Below, piece by piece: positions 29,177-38,132 of a DNA stretch of 64,000 nucleotides. This DNA comes from Acidobacteriota bacterium (GTDB lineage: Bacteria; Acidobacteriota; Vicinamibacteria; Vicinamibacterales; JAKQTR01). The position numbers were made by a program, and so were the translations under genes. The stretch is from the NCBI GenBank assembly GCA_029562975.1, contig JAKQTR010000030.1, positions 372,001-436,000 on the forward strand. Reading direction: 5' to 3'. The notes beneath the pieces are model-generated. The model saw nothing but the letters and a program-made list of their open reading frames with translations. It searched no databases and was not told the origin of the DNA. Positions within the stretch are counted from its first letter, which is position 1. Every line of letters begins with the position of its first letter.

Positions 29177-31146
29177 ACGAGGCCGTCGAGCGCGCCTTCG
29201 CCGACGACGGCCCGCTGGCTCGGGCCGTGCCGGCGTTCGAGCCGCGCCAGGGGCAGCGGGAGATGGCCGCCGCCGTCGCCCGCGTCTTCGCCAGGGGCGG
29301 AGTGCTCCTCGCCGAAGCCGGGACGGGCACGGGGAAGACGCTGGCATACCTCGCGCCGGCCATCCTCAGCGGCCGGCGCGTCCTGGTGTCGACAGGCACG
29401 AAGAACCTGCAGGAGCAGATCTACGTCAAGGACATTCCGCTCCTGCGGGAGGGCCTCGGCATCCCGTTCACGGCGGCCTGCATGAAGGGCCGCGGCAACT
29501 ACCTCTGCCTGCACCGGTTCGCCGCGTTCCGCGACGATATCGACGCCGGGTCGCCCGCAGACCGCGTCTACCTGCAGATGATCGACGAGTGGGCCGCGTC
29601 CACCGAGACGGGGGACCGGGCCGAGCTGGCCGACCTGCCCGAGGACGTGCCCTTCTGGGCGTCCATCTCGGCCGCCGCCGAGAACTGCGTCGGGCCGGAC
29701 TGCCCCGAGCACGGCGCCTGCTTCGTCACGCGGATGCGCGAGCGTGCCGCGGCGGCGGACGTCGTCATCGTCAACCATCACCTGTTGTGCGCGGACGCCG
29801 CGGTCCGCCAGGGGTCGTACGGGGAAGTCATTCCGGACTGCCCCTGCGCGGTCATTGACGAGGCGCACCAGCTCGAAGACGTGGCCACGCAGTACTTCGG
29901 GATCTCCGTCGGCGCCTTCCGGCTCGCCGAGCTGGTCCGGGACTTCGACCGGGTCCTGGCGTCCGGGGAGGCGTCGGACGAAGGCGGCGAGCTGGGCCGC
30001 GCGCTGAACCGGGTCGACAGCCAGGCGCGCGCCTTCTTCGCCGCGGCCGCGGCCCTGATCTGGTCTGCCGGGCCGTCGGCGCCCGCCGCAGCGGCGGGCG
30101 CCGACGAGCGCGTGCGCGTGACGCCCCGGACGCTCGAGCCGGCGCAGGAACCCGGGCTCGGCCTGCTCGATGCGCTCGACGGCCTCGCCGGGGCGGTCGC
30201 GGCCGAGAGCCAGGCATCCGAGGATCTCGCCGCGCTCGGCCGCCGCGCCGCCGACATCGCGGACGATCTGCGCTTCCTGCTCGCCGCCAACGACCGCGAC
30301 TACGTCTACTTCCTCGAGCGCCGGGGCCGCGGCGTGTTCCTTCGCGCGGCGCCCATCAACGTGGCGACGCTCGTCCGCACGCAGGTGCTCGAGCGCTTTC
30401 CGTCGGCCGTTCTCACGTCGGCGACCCTCGCCGTCGAAGGCTCGTTCGCCTATGTGCGCGGCCGGCTGGGCGTCGAGCGCGGGGAGGAGCTCCTGCTCCC
30501 GTCCGAGTTCGATTTCGCCTCGCAGGCCCTGCTCTACCTGCCGAGCCGGATGCCGTCGCCGAAGACCGCGGACTTCCCCGCCGCCGCCGGGCGCGAGGTG
30601 GCCGAGATCCTGCGCCGAACGAGCGGCCGGGCCTTCGTGCTGTTCACGAGCTACGCCGTGCTGCGCTCCGTCCACGCCGCGCTGCAGGAAGCCATCGCGT
30701 TCCCGGTGTTCGTGCAGGGCTCGCTGCCGAGGTCCGCGCTGCTCGCCCGGTTCCGGGCGACGCCGCACGCGGTGCTGCTGGCCACGTCGAGCTTCTGGCA
30801 GGGCGTGGACGTCGTCGGGGAGGCGCTGAGTTGCGTCATCGTCGACCGGCTGCCGTTCGCTTCGCCCGGGGATCCGGTGGTGGCCGCCCGGATGGAGGCC
30901 ATCGAGGCCGGCGGCGGCGATCCATTTTCCGAGTACCAGGTTCCGCTGGCGGTCCTGGCCCTCCTGCAGGGCCTCGGCCGCTTGATCCGGCACCGCCGGG
31001 ATCGGGGGGTCCTGGCCGTGCTCGATCCGCGCCTGCGCACGATGCCGTACGGGCGGCGGTTCCTGGCGTCGCTCCCCCCGGCGCCCGTGACCTCGGAGCT
31101 CTCCGAGATCGAGCGGTTCTTCGGCGTCCGGACGCCCCTTCTCTGA
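29137..31146 (+). CDS. DinG/YoaA-type ATP-dependent helicase with iron-sulfur domain
   Basis: Superfamily 2 (XPD-like) helicase of about 669 residues, expected to unwind DNA 5' to 3' at damaged or R-loop structures. Motifs: [11 protein letters not shown] (Q-like), Walker [28 protein letters not shown] followed by [12 protein letters not shown] (candidate 4Fe-4S cysteines), [10 protein letters not shown] (DEAH), [10 protein letters not shown] and [12 protein letters not shown] (motif VI). The start is uncertain. GTG 29137 lies inside glyA and keeps the conserved N-terminal helix; GTG 29233 would lose it. A possible TAAACT box for the next gene lies just after the stop. Confidence 0.87.
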   Translation: MPQVPASRGPAGLDEAVERAFADDGPLARAVPAFEPRQGQREMAAAVARVFARGGVLLAEAGTGTGKTLAYLAPAILSGRRVLVSTGTKNLQEQIYVKDIPLLREGLGIPFTAACMKGRGNYLCLHRFAAFRDDIDAGSPADRVYLQMIDEWAASTETGDRAELADLPEDVPFWASISAAAENCVGPDCPEHGACFVTRMRERAAAADVVIVNHHLLCADAAVRQGSYGEVIPDCPCAVIDEAHQLEDVATQYFGISVGAFRLAELVRDFDRVLASGEASDEGGELGRALNRVDSQARAFFAAAAALIWSAGPSAPAAAAGADERVRVTPRTLEPAQEPGLGLLDALDGLAGAVAAESQASEDLAALGRRAADIADDLRFLLAANDRDYVYFLERRGRGVFLRAAPINVATLVRTQVLERFPSAVLTSATLAVEGSFAYVRGRLGVERGEELLLPSEFDFASQALLYLPSRMPSPKTADFPAAAGREVAEILRRTSGRAFVLFTSYAVLRSVHAALQEAIAFPVFVQGSLPRSALLARFRATPHAVLLATSSFWQGVDVVGEALSCVIVDRLPFASPGDPVVAARMEAIEAGGGDPFSEYQVPLAVLALLQGLGRLIRHRRDRGVLAVLDPRLRTMPYGRRFLASLPPAPVTSELSEIERFFGVRTPLL

Positions 31147-31256
31147 TCGCGGGACTCGGCATTTGGGTGTAAACTACGCAAAGATCGGCGAACCGCCGGT
31201 TCTGCGTGATGCCTTGACCGGAATCATCCGCGTCGTTACTTGCTAGAGGAGTGCCA

Positions 31257-32231
31257 ATGTCCCGCCTGATGTCCGGCCGTCCGCTGCTCGTGCTCGGCCT
31301 CGCCGCGCTCGCGTTGTTCCTGCTCGCTCAGCCCAGCCAGGCCCAGACCGGGGCCGTGTCGGGCAGGGTGGTGGACGGCGCGGACAAGCCCCTGGAGAAG
31401 GCCGTCGTCGTCATCGAGTTCACCGACGGCATCAACCGCCGCTACGAGGTCAAGACCAACAAGAAGGGCGAGTTCATCCAGATCGGCCTGGCGCCCGGCA
31501 ATTACAAGATCACGGCGAAGTACGAGAACCTGGGCGAGCAGTCGCAGACCGTGCGCGTGCGCCTTGGCGATCCGACGAAGGTGGACATCGTGCTCGGGGG
31601 AGGCCCCGGGGGCATGACCAAGGAGGACGCCGCGAAGGCGGCGGCCGTGAAGGCGCTGTTCGATGAGGGCGTCGCTCTGAGCAAGGAGCACAAGTACGAC
31701 GAGGCCATCGCGAAGTTCACCGAGGCGTCGGACGTCACGCCTGGCTGCTTCGACTGCTACTACAACATCGGGTTCGCGCACTCCCAGAAGAAGGAATACG
31801 ACCAGGCCGAGGCGGCGTTTCTGAAGGCCATCGAGCTGAGGCCCAACTACGTCGACGCGTACAACGGCCTGGCGACGGTGTACAACGCGCAGAAGAAGTT
31901 CGACAAGGCGACGGAGGCGAGCCAGAAGGCCGCCCAGCTGGCCGCGTCGGCCGGGCCTGGCACCTCGGGCGCGGGCGCCGTTGAGGCCGAGTACAACCAG
32001 GGCGTCATCCTCTGGAACGCCGGCAAGATCGCCGAGGCCGCGGAGCACTTCCAGCAGGTCATCTTGCTGAAGCCCGATCACGCCGACGCCCATTACCAGC
32101 TGGGCATGGCCTACGTGAACCAGAACAAGCTGGCGGAGGCGGTTCCGCTGTTCGAGAAGTACCTCGAACTTGCGCCCGACGGGCAGTTCGCGCCGACGGC
32201 CAAGGGTGTGCTGGCCAGCATCAAGAAGTAG
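31257..32231 (+). CDS. Secreted carboxypeptidase-regulatory-like plus TPR protein
   Basis: A 324-residue exported protein. It has a signal peptide (about 1-30, ending PSQAQ), then a beta-sandwich of the carboxypeptidase-regulatory/CNA-B type (about 33-110: GAVSGRVVDGADKPLEKAVVVIE). The rest is at least four tetratricopeptide repeats (about 130-315: YYNIGFAHSQKKEYDQAEAAFLKAIEL, YNQGVILWNAGKIAEAAEHF). This domain pair is common in acidobacterial envelope proteins. The likely role is protein interaction in the periplasm or cell surface. ATG 31257 has GAGGAG 5 nt upstream; the in-frame GTG at 31251 is part of that ribosome-site region. yggS follows 6 bp later. Confidence 0.85.
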   Translation: MSRLMSGRPLLVLGLAALALFLLAQPSQAQTGAVSGRVVDGADKPLEKAVVVIEFTDGINRRYEVKTNKKGEFIQIGLAPGNYKITAKYENLGEQSQTVRVRLGDPTKVDIVLGGGPGGMTKEDAAKAAAVKALFDEGVALSKEHKYDEAIAKFTEASDVTPGCFDCYYNIGFAHSQKKEYDQAEAAFLKAIELRPNYVDAYNGLATVYNAQKKFDKATEASQKAAQLAASAGPGTSGAGAVEAEYNQGVILWNAGKIAEAAEHFQQVILLKPDHADAHYQLGMAYVNQNKLAEAVPLFEKYLELAPDGQFAPTAKGVLASIKK

Positions 32232-32237
32232 CCCGCC

Positions 32238-32948
32238 ATGGACGAGCCGTCGCGACACGGCACGATCGCGGCGAGCCTCTCGGCGGTCCGGCAGCGGCTG
32301 GCTCGCTCCCTGGAGCGGGCCGGCCGTTCGCGTGCCGATGTGCGGCTCGTCGCCGTCTCGAAGACGCGCCCGCCGGAGGACATCCGGGCGGCGGTTGGCG
32401 CGGGCCAGCTGGATTTCGGGGAGAACCGGGTCCAGGAGGCGCTGGAGAAGATCGGCCTGACGGCCGATATGCCGATCAGCTGGCATCTCGTCGGGCATCT
32501 CCAGTCGAACAAGGCGCGGAAGGCCGCGGCGGCGTTCGCGTGGATTCACTCGATCGACGGCGTGGATCTGCTGCGGCGGGTGGACGAGGCGGCGGCCGAC
32601 GCGGGGCGCAGCCCGGTGGTGCTGGTGCAGGTGGATCTGGCCGGCGAGCCGACCAAGCACGGCGTGGCCGCGGATGCGTGCCTCCCGATTTTCGAGGCCG
32701 GGGCGGCGTGCCGCGCCGCCAGCGTGGGAGGCCTGATGGTGCTGCCGCCGTTCACGGAAGACCCGGAGGAGGCCAGGCCGTACTTCCGCCGGCTCCGGGA
32801 GTTGCGCGACGCGCTCGCCGGCCGCGGCGTCCCGGCGGCGATGCTTCGCGAGCTGTCGATGGGCATGAGCCACGACTTCGAGGTGGCCGTCGAGGAAGGC
32901 GCGACCGTCGTGCGTGTCGGGACGGCCATCTTCGGCGAGAGGGCGTAG
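32238..32948 (+). CDS. yggS: Pyridoxal phosphate homeostasis protein (YggS/PLPBP)
   Basis: A 236-residue alanine-racemase-N-fold protein that binds PLP and buffers its level; no catalytic activity is known for the family. The PLP lysine is Lys42 in LVAVSKTRPPEDI. Other hallmarks are DFGENRVQEALEK, WHLVGHLQSNKA, IHSIDGVDLL, LSMGMSHDFEVAVEEGATVVRVGTAIFGERA. In many genomes yggS lies near division genes; here divIVA follows 51 bp later with a good ribosome site. Confidence 0.95.
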   Translation: MDEPSRHGTIAASLSAVRQRLARSLERAGRSRADVRLVAVSKTRPPEDIRAAVGAGQLDFGENRVQEALEKIGLTADMPISWHLVGHLQSNKARKAAAAFAWIHSIDGVDLLRRVDEAAADAGRSPVVLVQVDLAGEPTKHGVAADACLPIFEAGAACRAASVGGLMVLPPFTEDPEEARPYFRRLRELRDALAGRGVPAAMLRELSMGMSHDFEVAVEEGATVVRVGTAIFGERA

Positions 32949-32999
32949 ATGACCGGCCGCCCTGACGGCGCCGGCCGCACCAGGTTGCAGGAGAGGACG

Positions 33000-33575
33000 A
33001 TGAACGTCACCCCGCTCGACCTCCGCCAGCAGCAGTTCCGCACGACGATGCGCGGGTTCGACAAAGACGAGGTCACGGCGTTTCTCGCCGAGGCGGCCGA
33101 CGACTACGCCGAAGCCATCCGCGAGGCCGATCGGCTGCGGCAGGAGGTGACGCGCCTCGAGGGCCTGATCAACGAGCACCGCGAGCACGAGCGGAACCTG
33201 CGCAACACGCTGATGACGGCCCAGCGCCTCGCCGACGAGATCAGCGACAACGCTCACAAGCAGGCCGGCACGATCATCAAGGACGCCGAGTCCCGTGCCG
33301 CCCTGATCCTTGAGAAGGCCCAGTCGCGGTACGAGGACGTGCAGCGCGAGATCGACGGTCTCCGCCTGAAGCGCCGCGAGGTGGAGAACTCGGTGGAGGC
33401 CGTCATCGCCTCGCTGAGGAACACGCTCGAGTTCGTGCGCGAGCAGGACGCGCGGGACCGCGAGGAGAAGATCCTGCTGCACCGGCCGCGGCCGCTGGAC
33501 TCGCGCGAGGTCATGCCCGGCTGGAGCCAGGATCGCAAGGACGACGGCCCCGTCGTCGTCGAGCGGCACGCCTGA
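33000..33575 (+). CDS. DivIVA-domain protein
   Basis: A 191-residue coiled-coil protein with the DivIVA N-terminal membrane-binding motif: TPLDLRQQQFRTTMRGFDKDEVTAFL, including the buried-arginine region. A long coiled coil (about 28-155) follows. DivIVA proteins gather at curved membrane and organise division or polar growth. Their presence together with LptD is notable because the family is best known in Gram-positives, although delta-proteobacteria and acidobacteria also carry it. ATG 33000 is preceded by GGAGAGGA. The longer open frame starting right after yggS lacks a conserved N-terminus. Confidence 0.9.
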   Translation: MNVTPLDLRQQQFRTTMRGFDKDEVTAFLAEAADDYAEAIREADRLRQEVTRLEGLINEHREHERNLRNTLMTAQRLADEISDNAHKQAGTIIKDAESRAALILEKAQSRYEDVQREIDGLRLKRREVENSVEAVIASLRNTLEFVREQDARDREEKILLHRPRPLDSREVMPGWSQDRKDDGPVVVERHA

Positions 33576-33630
33576 CTGGCGGCCGCGGCGCGCCCCGGCC
33601 GCCGGGGGCGCGGGAGGATGCCCTGCCGTC

Positions 33631-34887
33631 ATGCCCCGACGATCGATCATCCGCGGCGCCCGCGTCGTGTTCACGTGCGCCGGAGGCGCGCCGAAGTCGG
33701 GGCCGGCCCAGGCTGACGCGAGGCCGATCTCCGGCGCCTCCGTCGTCGCCACGGACGGCGTGATCGACTACGTCGGACACGCCGGCGACGCCGACCTCCT
33801 CGCGGCCCGCCCCGGCGACACCGTCATCGACGCTGCCGGCGGCACCGTCGTGCCCGGGCTCGTCGATCCGCACACGCACGCCGTCTTCGGCGGCGACCGG
33901 CGCGAGGAACTCCGGCGCCGGCTGGGCGGGGCGACCTACGCCGAGATCGCCGCCGGGGGCGGCGGCATCCTGTCCACGGTGCGCGCCACGCGGGAGGCCT
34001 CCGAGGAGGCGCTGGTCGCCTCGGCGAAGGCCCGGCTGGACCAGATGCTCGCGTGCGGGACGACGACGTGCGAGATCAAGAGCGGCTACGGCCTTCAGCC
34101 GGACGCCGAACTGAAGATCCTCCGCGCCATCCGGCGCCTGAAGGACGAGCACCCGATCGACGTCGTGGCGACCTTCATGGGCGCGCACGAGATCCCGGCG
34201 GAACACCGCGCGAACCGGCGGCGCTACATCGATCAGGTCGTCGGCGAGATGATCCCCGCCGCCGCCCGGGCCGGCCTCGCCGAGTGGTGCGACGTCTTCT
34301 GCGAGAGCGGGGTCTACACCCCAGAGGAAGCCGCGGAGATCCTCGAGGCCGGCGCGCGCCACGGCTTGAAGCCCCGCATCCACGCCGACGAGCTGGCCGA
34401 GAGCGGCGGCGCGCTCGTCGCCGCGCGCGTGGGAGCGAGGTCGGCGGACCATCTCCTCCACGTGACGCCCAGGGGCATCCACGCCATGAAGGAGGCGGAC
34501 GTCGTCGCCACGCTGCTGCCGATTGCCGCCTTCTACCTGAAGCTGGGCCGCTTCGCCCCGGCCCGCGATCTGATCGAGGGCGGCGTGCCCGTCGCGCTCG
34601 CGAGCGACCTCAACCCGGGCGGCGGCTTCTCGCCGTCGATGCCCTTCGCGATGACGCTGGCGTGCTTCGCGATGCGGATGACGGTGGAAGAGGCGCTCGT
34701 GGCGGCCACGATCAACGCGGCCTATGCCATCGACCGCCACGACCGCGCGGGCAGCCTCGAGGCGGGCAAGGATCTCGATGCCGTCGTCGTGGACGGCGAC
34801 GCGGTCGATCTCCTGAAGGTCGGGGCGCCGGCGATCCGGGCCGTCGTCAAGCGCGGACAGGTGGTCTGGCGCCGGCCGGTTACTTGA
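33631..34887 (+). CDS. hutI: Imidazolonepropionase (histidine degradation)
   Basis: Third enzyme of histidine breakdown: hydrolyses imidazolone propionate to formiminoglutamate. The 418-residue amidohydrolase has the metal motif VDPHTHAVFGGDR, EIKSGYGL, FMGAHEIP, the later ligands in IHADEL and ADHLLH, and LASDLNPGG with the catalytic Asp. It is 9 kb from hutU, and hutH is not in the window. A 55-bp spacer separates it from divIVA. The 3' end overlaps the convergent gene at 34880 by 8 bp. Confidence 0.96.
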   Translation: MPRRSIIRGARVVFTCAGGAPKSGPAQADARPISGASVVATDGVIDYVGHAGDADLLAARPGDTVIDAAGGTVVPGLVDPHTHAVFGGDRREELRRRLGGATYAEIAAGGGGILSTVRATREASEEALVASAKARLDQMLACGTTTCEIKSGYGLQPDAELKILRAIRRLKDEHPIDVVATFMGAHEIPAEHRANRRRYIDQVVGEMIPAAARAGLAEWCDVFCESGVYTPEEAAEILEAGARHGLKPRIHADELAESGGALVAARVGARSADHLLHVTPRGIHAMKEADVVATLLPIAAFYLKLGRFAPARDLIEGGVPVALASDLNPGGGFSPSMPFAMTLACFAMRMTVEEALVAATINAAYAIDRHDRAGSLEAGKDLDAVVVDGDAVDLLKVGAPAIRAVVKRGQVVWRRPVT

Positions 34888-35239
34888 CTGGCGCGCGGCC
34901 GCCCGGCACGAACCAGCCGTGGGCGTGCGTCGCGAACGTCCAGGGGTAGGTAACCCGAGGCAGGACCTCGATGGGCACCGTGTAGTCCACGTCGATGTAG
35001 AGGTGCGCGGGAGCGTCCTGGCGGCGGATGCGGACCGCCCGTTCCTCGACGGGCAGGCCGTACTTGGCCGCGGCCTCCAGCACGGCGCCCCGCACCGCGC
35101 GCTCGTCCTGCTCGGGGCCGAACTTCGCGATCTCGTCGACGTCGCTGGAGAACCGGAACTGGTTCCAGGCGGCCCACCCGGCGTGCCAGGCGGCCCAGGC
35201 GACGGCGAAGGCGACGGCGAGCCTCAGGAGGCGTCCCAT
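34880..35239 (-). CDS. Small membrane-anchored protein downstream of lepB
   Basis: A 119-residue protein with one N-terminal helix (about 4-24, Ala/Trp-rich) followed by an alpha-beta extracytoplasmic domain. The domain contains YIDVDYTVPIEVLPRVTYPWTFATHA. Position directly after lepB (2-bp gap), a single anchor and the V-x-Y-x-V-P-I pattern recall DUF4845-type proteins that follow lepB in proteobacteria, but I cannot confirm homology. Start ATG 35239 places the helix at the N-terminus. Its 3' end overlaps hutI tail to tail by 8 bp, which is unusual for convergent genes. Confidence 0.7.
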   Translation of the reverse strand: MGRLLRLAVAFAVAWAAWHAGWAAWNQFRFSSDVDEIAKFGPEQDERAVRGAVLEAAAKYGLPVEERAVRIRRQDAPAHLYIDVDYTVPIEVLPRVTYPWTFATHAHGWFVPGGRAPVK

Positions 35240-35241
35240 AC

Positions 35242-35889
35242 TCAGTGGATCTGACGCAAGAGCCGCGCCCACCTGGTTTGCCTCAGCGGATTGAGCGTCC
35301 CGCCCGACCCGTCCCAGGACCAGTAGATCATCAGGGCTCGGCCCTTCAGGTTCTGTATCGGCATGAAGCCCCAGTAGCGTGAGTCCTCCGAGTTGTCGCG
35401 GTTGTCGCCCATGACGAAGAGCGCGCCGTCGGGGACCGGAACGGGCCCGTAGTGATTCCTGACGTCCTCGGGGCCGCCGTCGCCCGCGCCCGCCGGCCCC
35501 GGACGGCTGACCAGGTAGTGGGCGTACGGCTCGTCGAGGGGGCGGCCGTTCACGTAGACGCGCGTGTCCTTCAGTTCGACGGTCTCGCCCGGGAGCCCGA
35601 CGACGCGCTTGATGAAGTCGCGCTCGGGGTTCACCGGGAACTTGAAGACCACGACATCTCCCCTCCGGACGGACCTGATCGGCAGGATCGCCCGCTCGGC
35701 GCTCGAGTGAGCCGGCGCGAAGACGAACTTGTTCACGAGCAGCTGATCGCCGACGAGGAGGTTCGGCTCCATCGATCCGGTGGGGATCTTGAACGCCTGG
35801 ACGACGAAGGTCCGGAAGAACAGCGCCAGGATCACCGCGACGAGGATCGTCTCGAGGTACTCGCGGACGACGGACTTCTTGAACGGCAC
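35242..35889 (-). CDS. lepB: Type I signal peptidase
   Basis: Cleaves signal peptides from exported proteins at the outer face of the inner membrane. The 215-residue enzyme has one N-terminal helix (about 14-31). The catalytic Ser is in FKIPTGSMEPNLLVGDQ, the general-base Lys in RDFIKRVVGLPGE, and the box-E motif in GDNRDNSEDSRYWGF. A second GTG lies three bases upstream at 35892. GTG 35889 is preferred because the GGAGGAG ribosome site inside the lepA end is then about 5 nt away. lepA-lepB order is a classic arrangement. Confidence 0.94.
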   Translation of the reverse strand: MPFKKSVVREYLETILVAVILALFFRTFVVQAFKIPTGSMEPNLLVGDQLLVNKFVFAPAHSSAERAILPIRSVRRGDVVVFKFPVNPERDFIKRVVGLPGETVELKDTRVYVNGRPLDEPYAHYLVSRPGPAGAGDGGPEDVRNHYGPVPVPDGALFVMGDNRDNSEDSRYWGFMPIQNLKGRALMIYWSWDGSGGTLNPLRQTRWARLLRQIH

Positions 35890-35891
35890 CA

Positions 35892-37700
35892 CTACTCCTC
35901 CAGCCCGATCTTGAGGACGGCCAGGAACGCCTCCTGCGGAATGTCCACCTTGCCCACGCGCTTCATGCGCTTCTTGCCGGCCTTCTGCTTCTCGAGGAGC
36001 TTGCGCTTCCGCGTGATGTCGCCGCCGTAGCACTTGGCCAGCACGTTCTTTCGCATGGGCTTCACCGACTCGCGCGCGATGACGCGGTTGCCGATGCAGG
36101 CCTGGATGGCCACCTCGAAGAGCTGCCGCGGGATGAGCGCGCGCATCTTCGAGGCCAGCGCGCGGCCGCGCGCGTAGGCCGAGTCGCGGTGCACGATGAC
36201 CGACAGCGCGTCCACCGGGTCGCCGTTGACCAGGATCTCGAGCCGCTGCAGCGGCGACTCCCAGTAGCCGCTGACGTGGTAGTCGAGCGACGCGTACCCG
36301 CGGGAGAGGGTCTTCAGGCGGTCGTAGAAATCCAGCACGACCTCCGCAAACGGCAGGTCGTAGGTGACCAGGACCCGGTCGCTCGCGAGGTATTCGAGCG
36401 CCTTCTGCACGCCGCGCTTGTCCTGGCACAGCTGCAGGACGGCGCCCACGTGCTCGGCGGGCGTGAGGATCATCGCCCGGATGACCGGCTCCTCGAACTT
36501 CGCGATCCGGCCGGTGTCGGGCAGCTTCGCGGGGCTGTCGATCTCGTGGACCTCCCCGTCCGTGGTCGTCACCCGGTACAGCACGCCCGGCGCCGTCGTC
36601 ACCAGGTCCTGGTCGAACTCGCGCTCGAGGCGTTCCTGCACGATGTCCATGTGCAGGAGGCCCAGAAACCCGCAGCGGAACCCGAAGCCCAGGGCCGTCG
36701 ACGACTCGGGCTCGTAGAAGAACGAGGCGTCGTTCAGCCGGAGCTTCTCGAGGGCGTCGCGCAGTTCCGGGTACTGGTGGTTCTCCACCGGATAGAGGCC
36801 CGCGAACACCATGGGCTTCAGCTCGCGGAAGCCCGGGAAGGGATCGCGCGCCGGGCGCGCGGCGTCGGTCACGGTGTCGCCGAGCTTGGCGTCGCTGACC
36901 TTCTTGATGGTGGCGGTGAAGAAGCCGACCTCGCCGGCGCCCAGTTCGTCCACGAACACCGGCTTCGGCGTGAACACGCCGACCTGCTCGACGTCGTACT
37001 CCTGGCCGAGCGCCATCAGGCGGATCTTCATGCGCCCGCGCAGGACGCCGTCGATCACGCGGACGACGATGACGACGCCGCGGTAGGCGTCGTACCAGGA
37101 GTCGAAGATGAGGGCCTTGAGCGGCGCCGCCGCGTCGCCGGCTGGAGGAGGCAGCCGCTCGACAATCGCCTCGAGGATCTCCCGGACTCCGGTGCCCGCC
37201 TTCGCGCTGGCGGAAATGGCGTGCGAGGGATCGAGGCCGACAATGTCGGCCAGCTGCCGCCGCGCCTCCTCGGGCTGCGCGCTCGGCAGGTCGATCTTGT
37301 TGATGACCGGGATGATCTCCAGGTTGTGCTCGACGGCCAGGTACGCGTTGGCGAGGGTCTGCGCCTCGACGCCCTGCGACGCGTCGACGAGCAGCAGGGC
37401 GCCCTCGCAGGCTGCCAGCGACCGCGTGACCTCGTACGAGAAGTCCACGTGGCCGGGGGTGTCGATGAGGTTGAGCACGTAGCGCCGGCCGTCCAGGGCC
37501 TCGTAGCCGAGGCGCACCGGATGGGCCTTGATCGTGATCCCCCGCTCCCGCTCGAGGTCCATCGAGTCGAGGACCTGCGCCTCGGTCATCTCCCGCGGCT
37601 GCAGCGCGCCCGTCAGCTCGAGGAACCTGTCCGCGAGCGTGGACTTGCCGTGATCGATGTGGGCGATGATCGAGAAGTTGCGGATGTCGCGGCGGTCCAT
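35892..37700 (-). CDS. lepA: Elongation factor 4 (back-translocating GTPase)
   Basis: Ribosome-associated GTPase that acts on stalled or improperly translocated ribosomes. The 602 residues show the G1 motif AHIDHGKST (13-21), the switch I region [18 protein letters not shown] (G3), NKIDLPSAQ (G4), and the LepA-specific C-terminal domain ending [25 protein letters not shown]. Length and motifs are typical. It is 6 bp after the small membrane-protein gene and its stop touches lepB. Confidence 0.97.
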   Translation of the reverse strand: MDRRDIRNFSIIAHIDHGKSTLADRFLELTGALQPREMTEAQVLDSMDLERERGITIKAHPVRLGYEALDGRRYVLNLIDTPGHVDFSYEVTRSLAACEGALLLVDASQGVEAQTLANAYLAVEHNLEIIPVINKIDLPSAQPEEARRQLADIVGLDPSHAISASAKAGTGVREILEAIVERLPPPAGDAAAPLKALIFDSWYDAYRGVVIVVRVIDGVLRGRMKIRLMALGQEYDVEQVGVFTPKPVFVDELGAGEVGFFTATIKKVSDAKLGDTVTDAARPARDPFPGFRELKPMVFAGLYPVENHQYPELRDALEKLRLNDASFFYEPESSTALGFGFRCGFLGLLHMDIVQERLEREFDQDLVTTAPGVLYRVTTTDGEVHEIDSPAKLPDTGRIAKFEEPVIRAMILTPAEHVGAVLQLCQDKRGVQKALEYLASDRVLVTYDLPFAEVVLDFYDRLKTLSRGYASLDYHVSGYWESPLQRLEILVNGDPVDALSVIVHRDSAYARGRALASKMRALIPRQLFEVAIQACIGNRVIARESVKPMRKNVLAKCYGGDITRKRKLLEKQKAGKKRMKRVGKVDIPQEAFLAVLKIGLEE

Positions 37701-37706
37701 CGCGGG

Positions 37707-38123
37707 CTACTTGCGGCTCCCGCCGGGCGCGTAGACGAGGCCGACGATCGCGCCGTAGAGGGACATCTCCACGAGCGTGTCGACGATCCACGCGGCGGCG
37801 ATCGCGCCGGACAGCGACAGCGCCGCCCAGGCCCACACCACCGAGAAGCACACCAGAAGGAGCCCCACGACCATCCCGTAGCGCAGCCCCTCCAGCGCGC
37901 CCGGACCGCCCTCGTACCCTTTGGCGTAGCCGTACGCGAACACGAAAAAGCCCGCAAGCGCCGCGCCCAGCCCGATGACGGTGTGGGCCTCGCCAGCCGG
38001 CCGGAACAGCTCCGCGTGCCGGGCGTGCAGATCGGCCAGCAGCACGTCGGCGACGAGCGCGCTCGTCGCCAGGTAGGCCATCCACCCCACGATCGCCGAT
38101 GCGGCGAGCCGGCCGACGTTCAC
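37707..38123 (-). CDS. Four-helix membrane protein of unknown function
   Basis: A 138-residue protein with four predicted membrane helices (about 7-27, 48-66, 80-100, 108-130). Short conserved-looking loops include EAHTVIGLGAALAGFFVFAYGYAKGYEGG and GLRYGMVVGLLL. The Gly-rich second helix and the GLRYG motif resemble small bacterial membrane proteins of the DUF1761 type, but I do not claim the family. It lies between a processive glycosyltransferase (9-bp gap) and lepA (6-bp gap), so it is cotranscribed with both. Confidence 0.75.
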   Translation of the reverse strand: MNVGRLAASAIVGWMAYLATSALVADVLLADLHARHAELFRPAGEAHTVIGLGAALAGFFVFAYGYAKGYEGGPGALEGLRYGMVVGLLLVCFSVVWAWAALSLSGAIAAAWIVDTLVEMSLYGAIVGLVYAPGGSRK

Positions 38124-38132
38124 GGCGATGGC

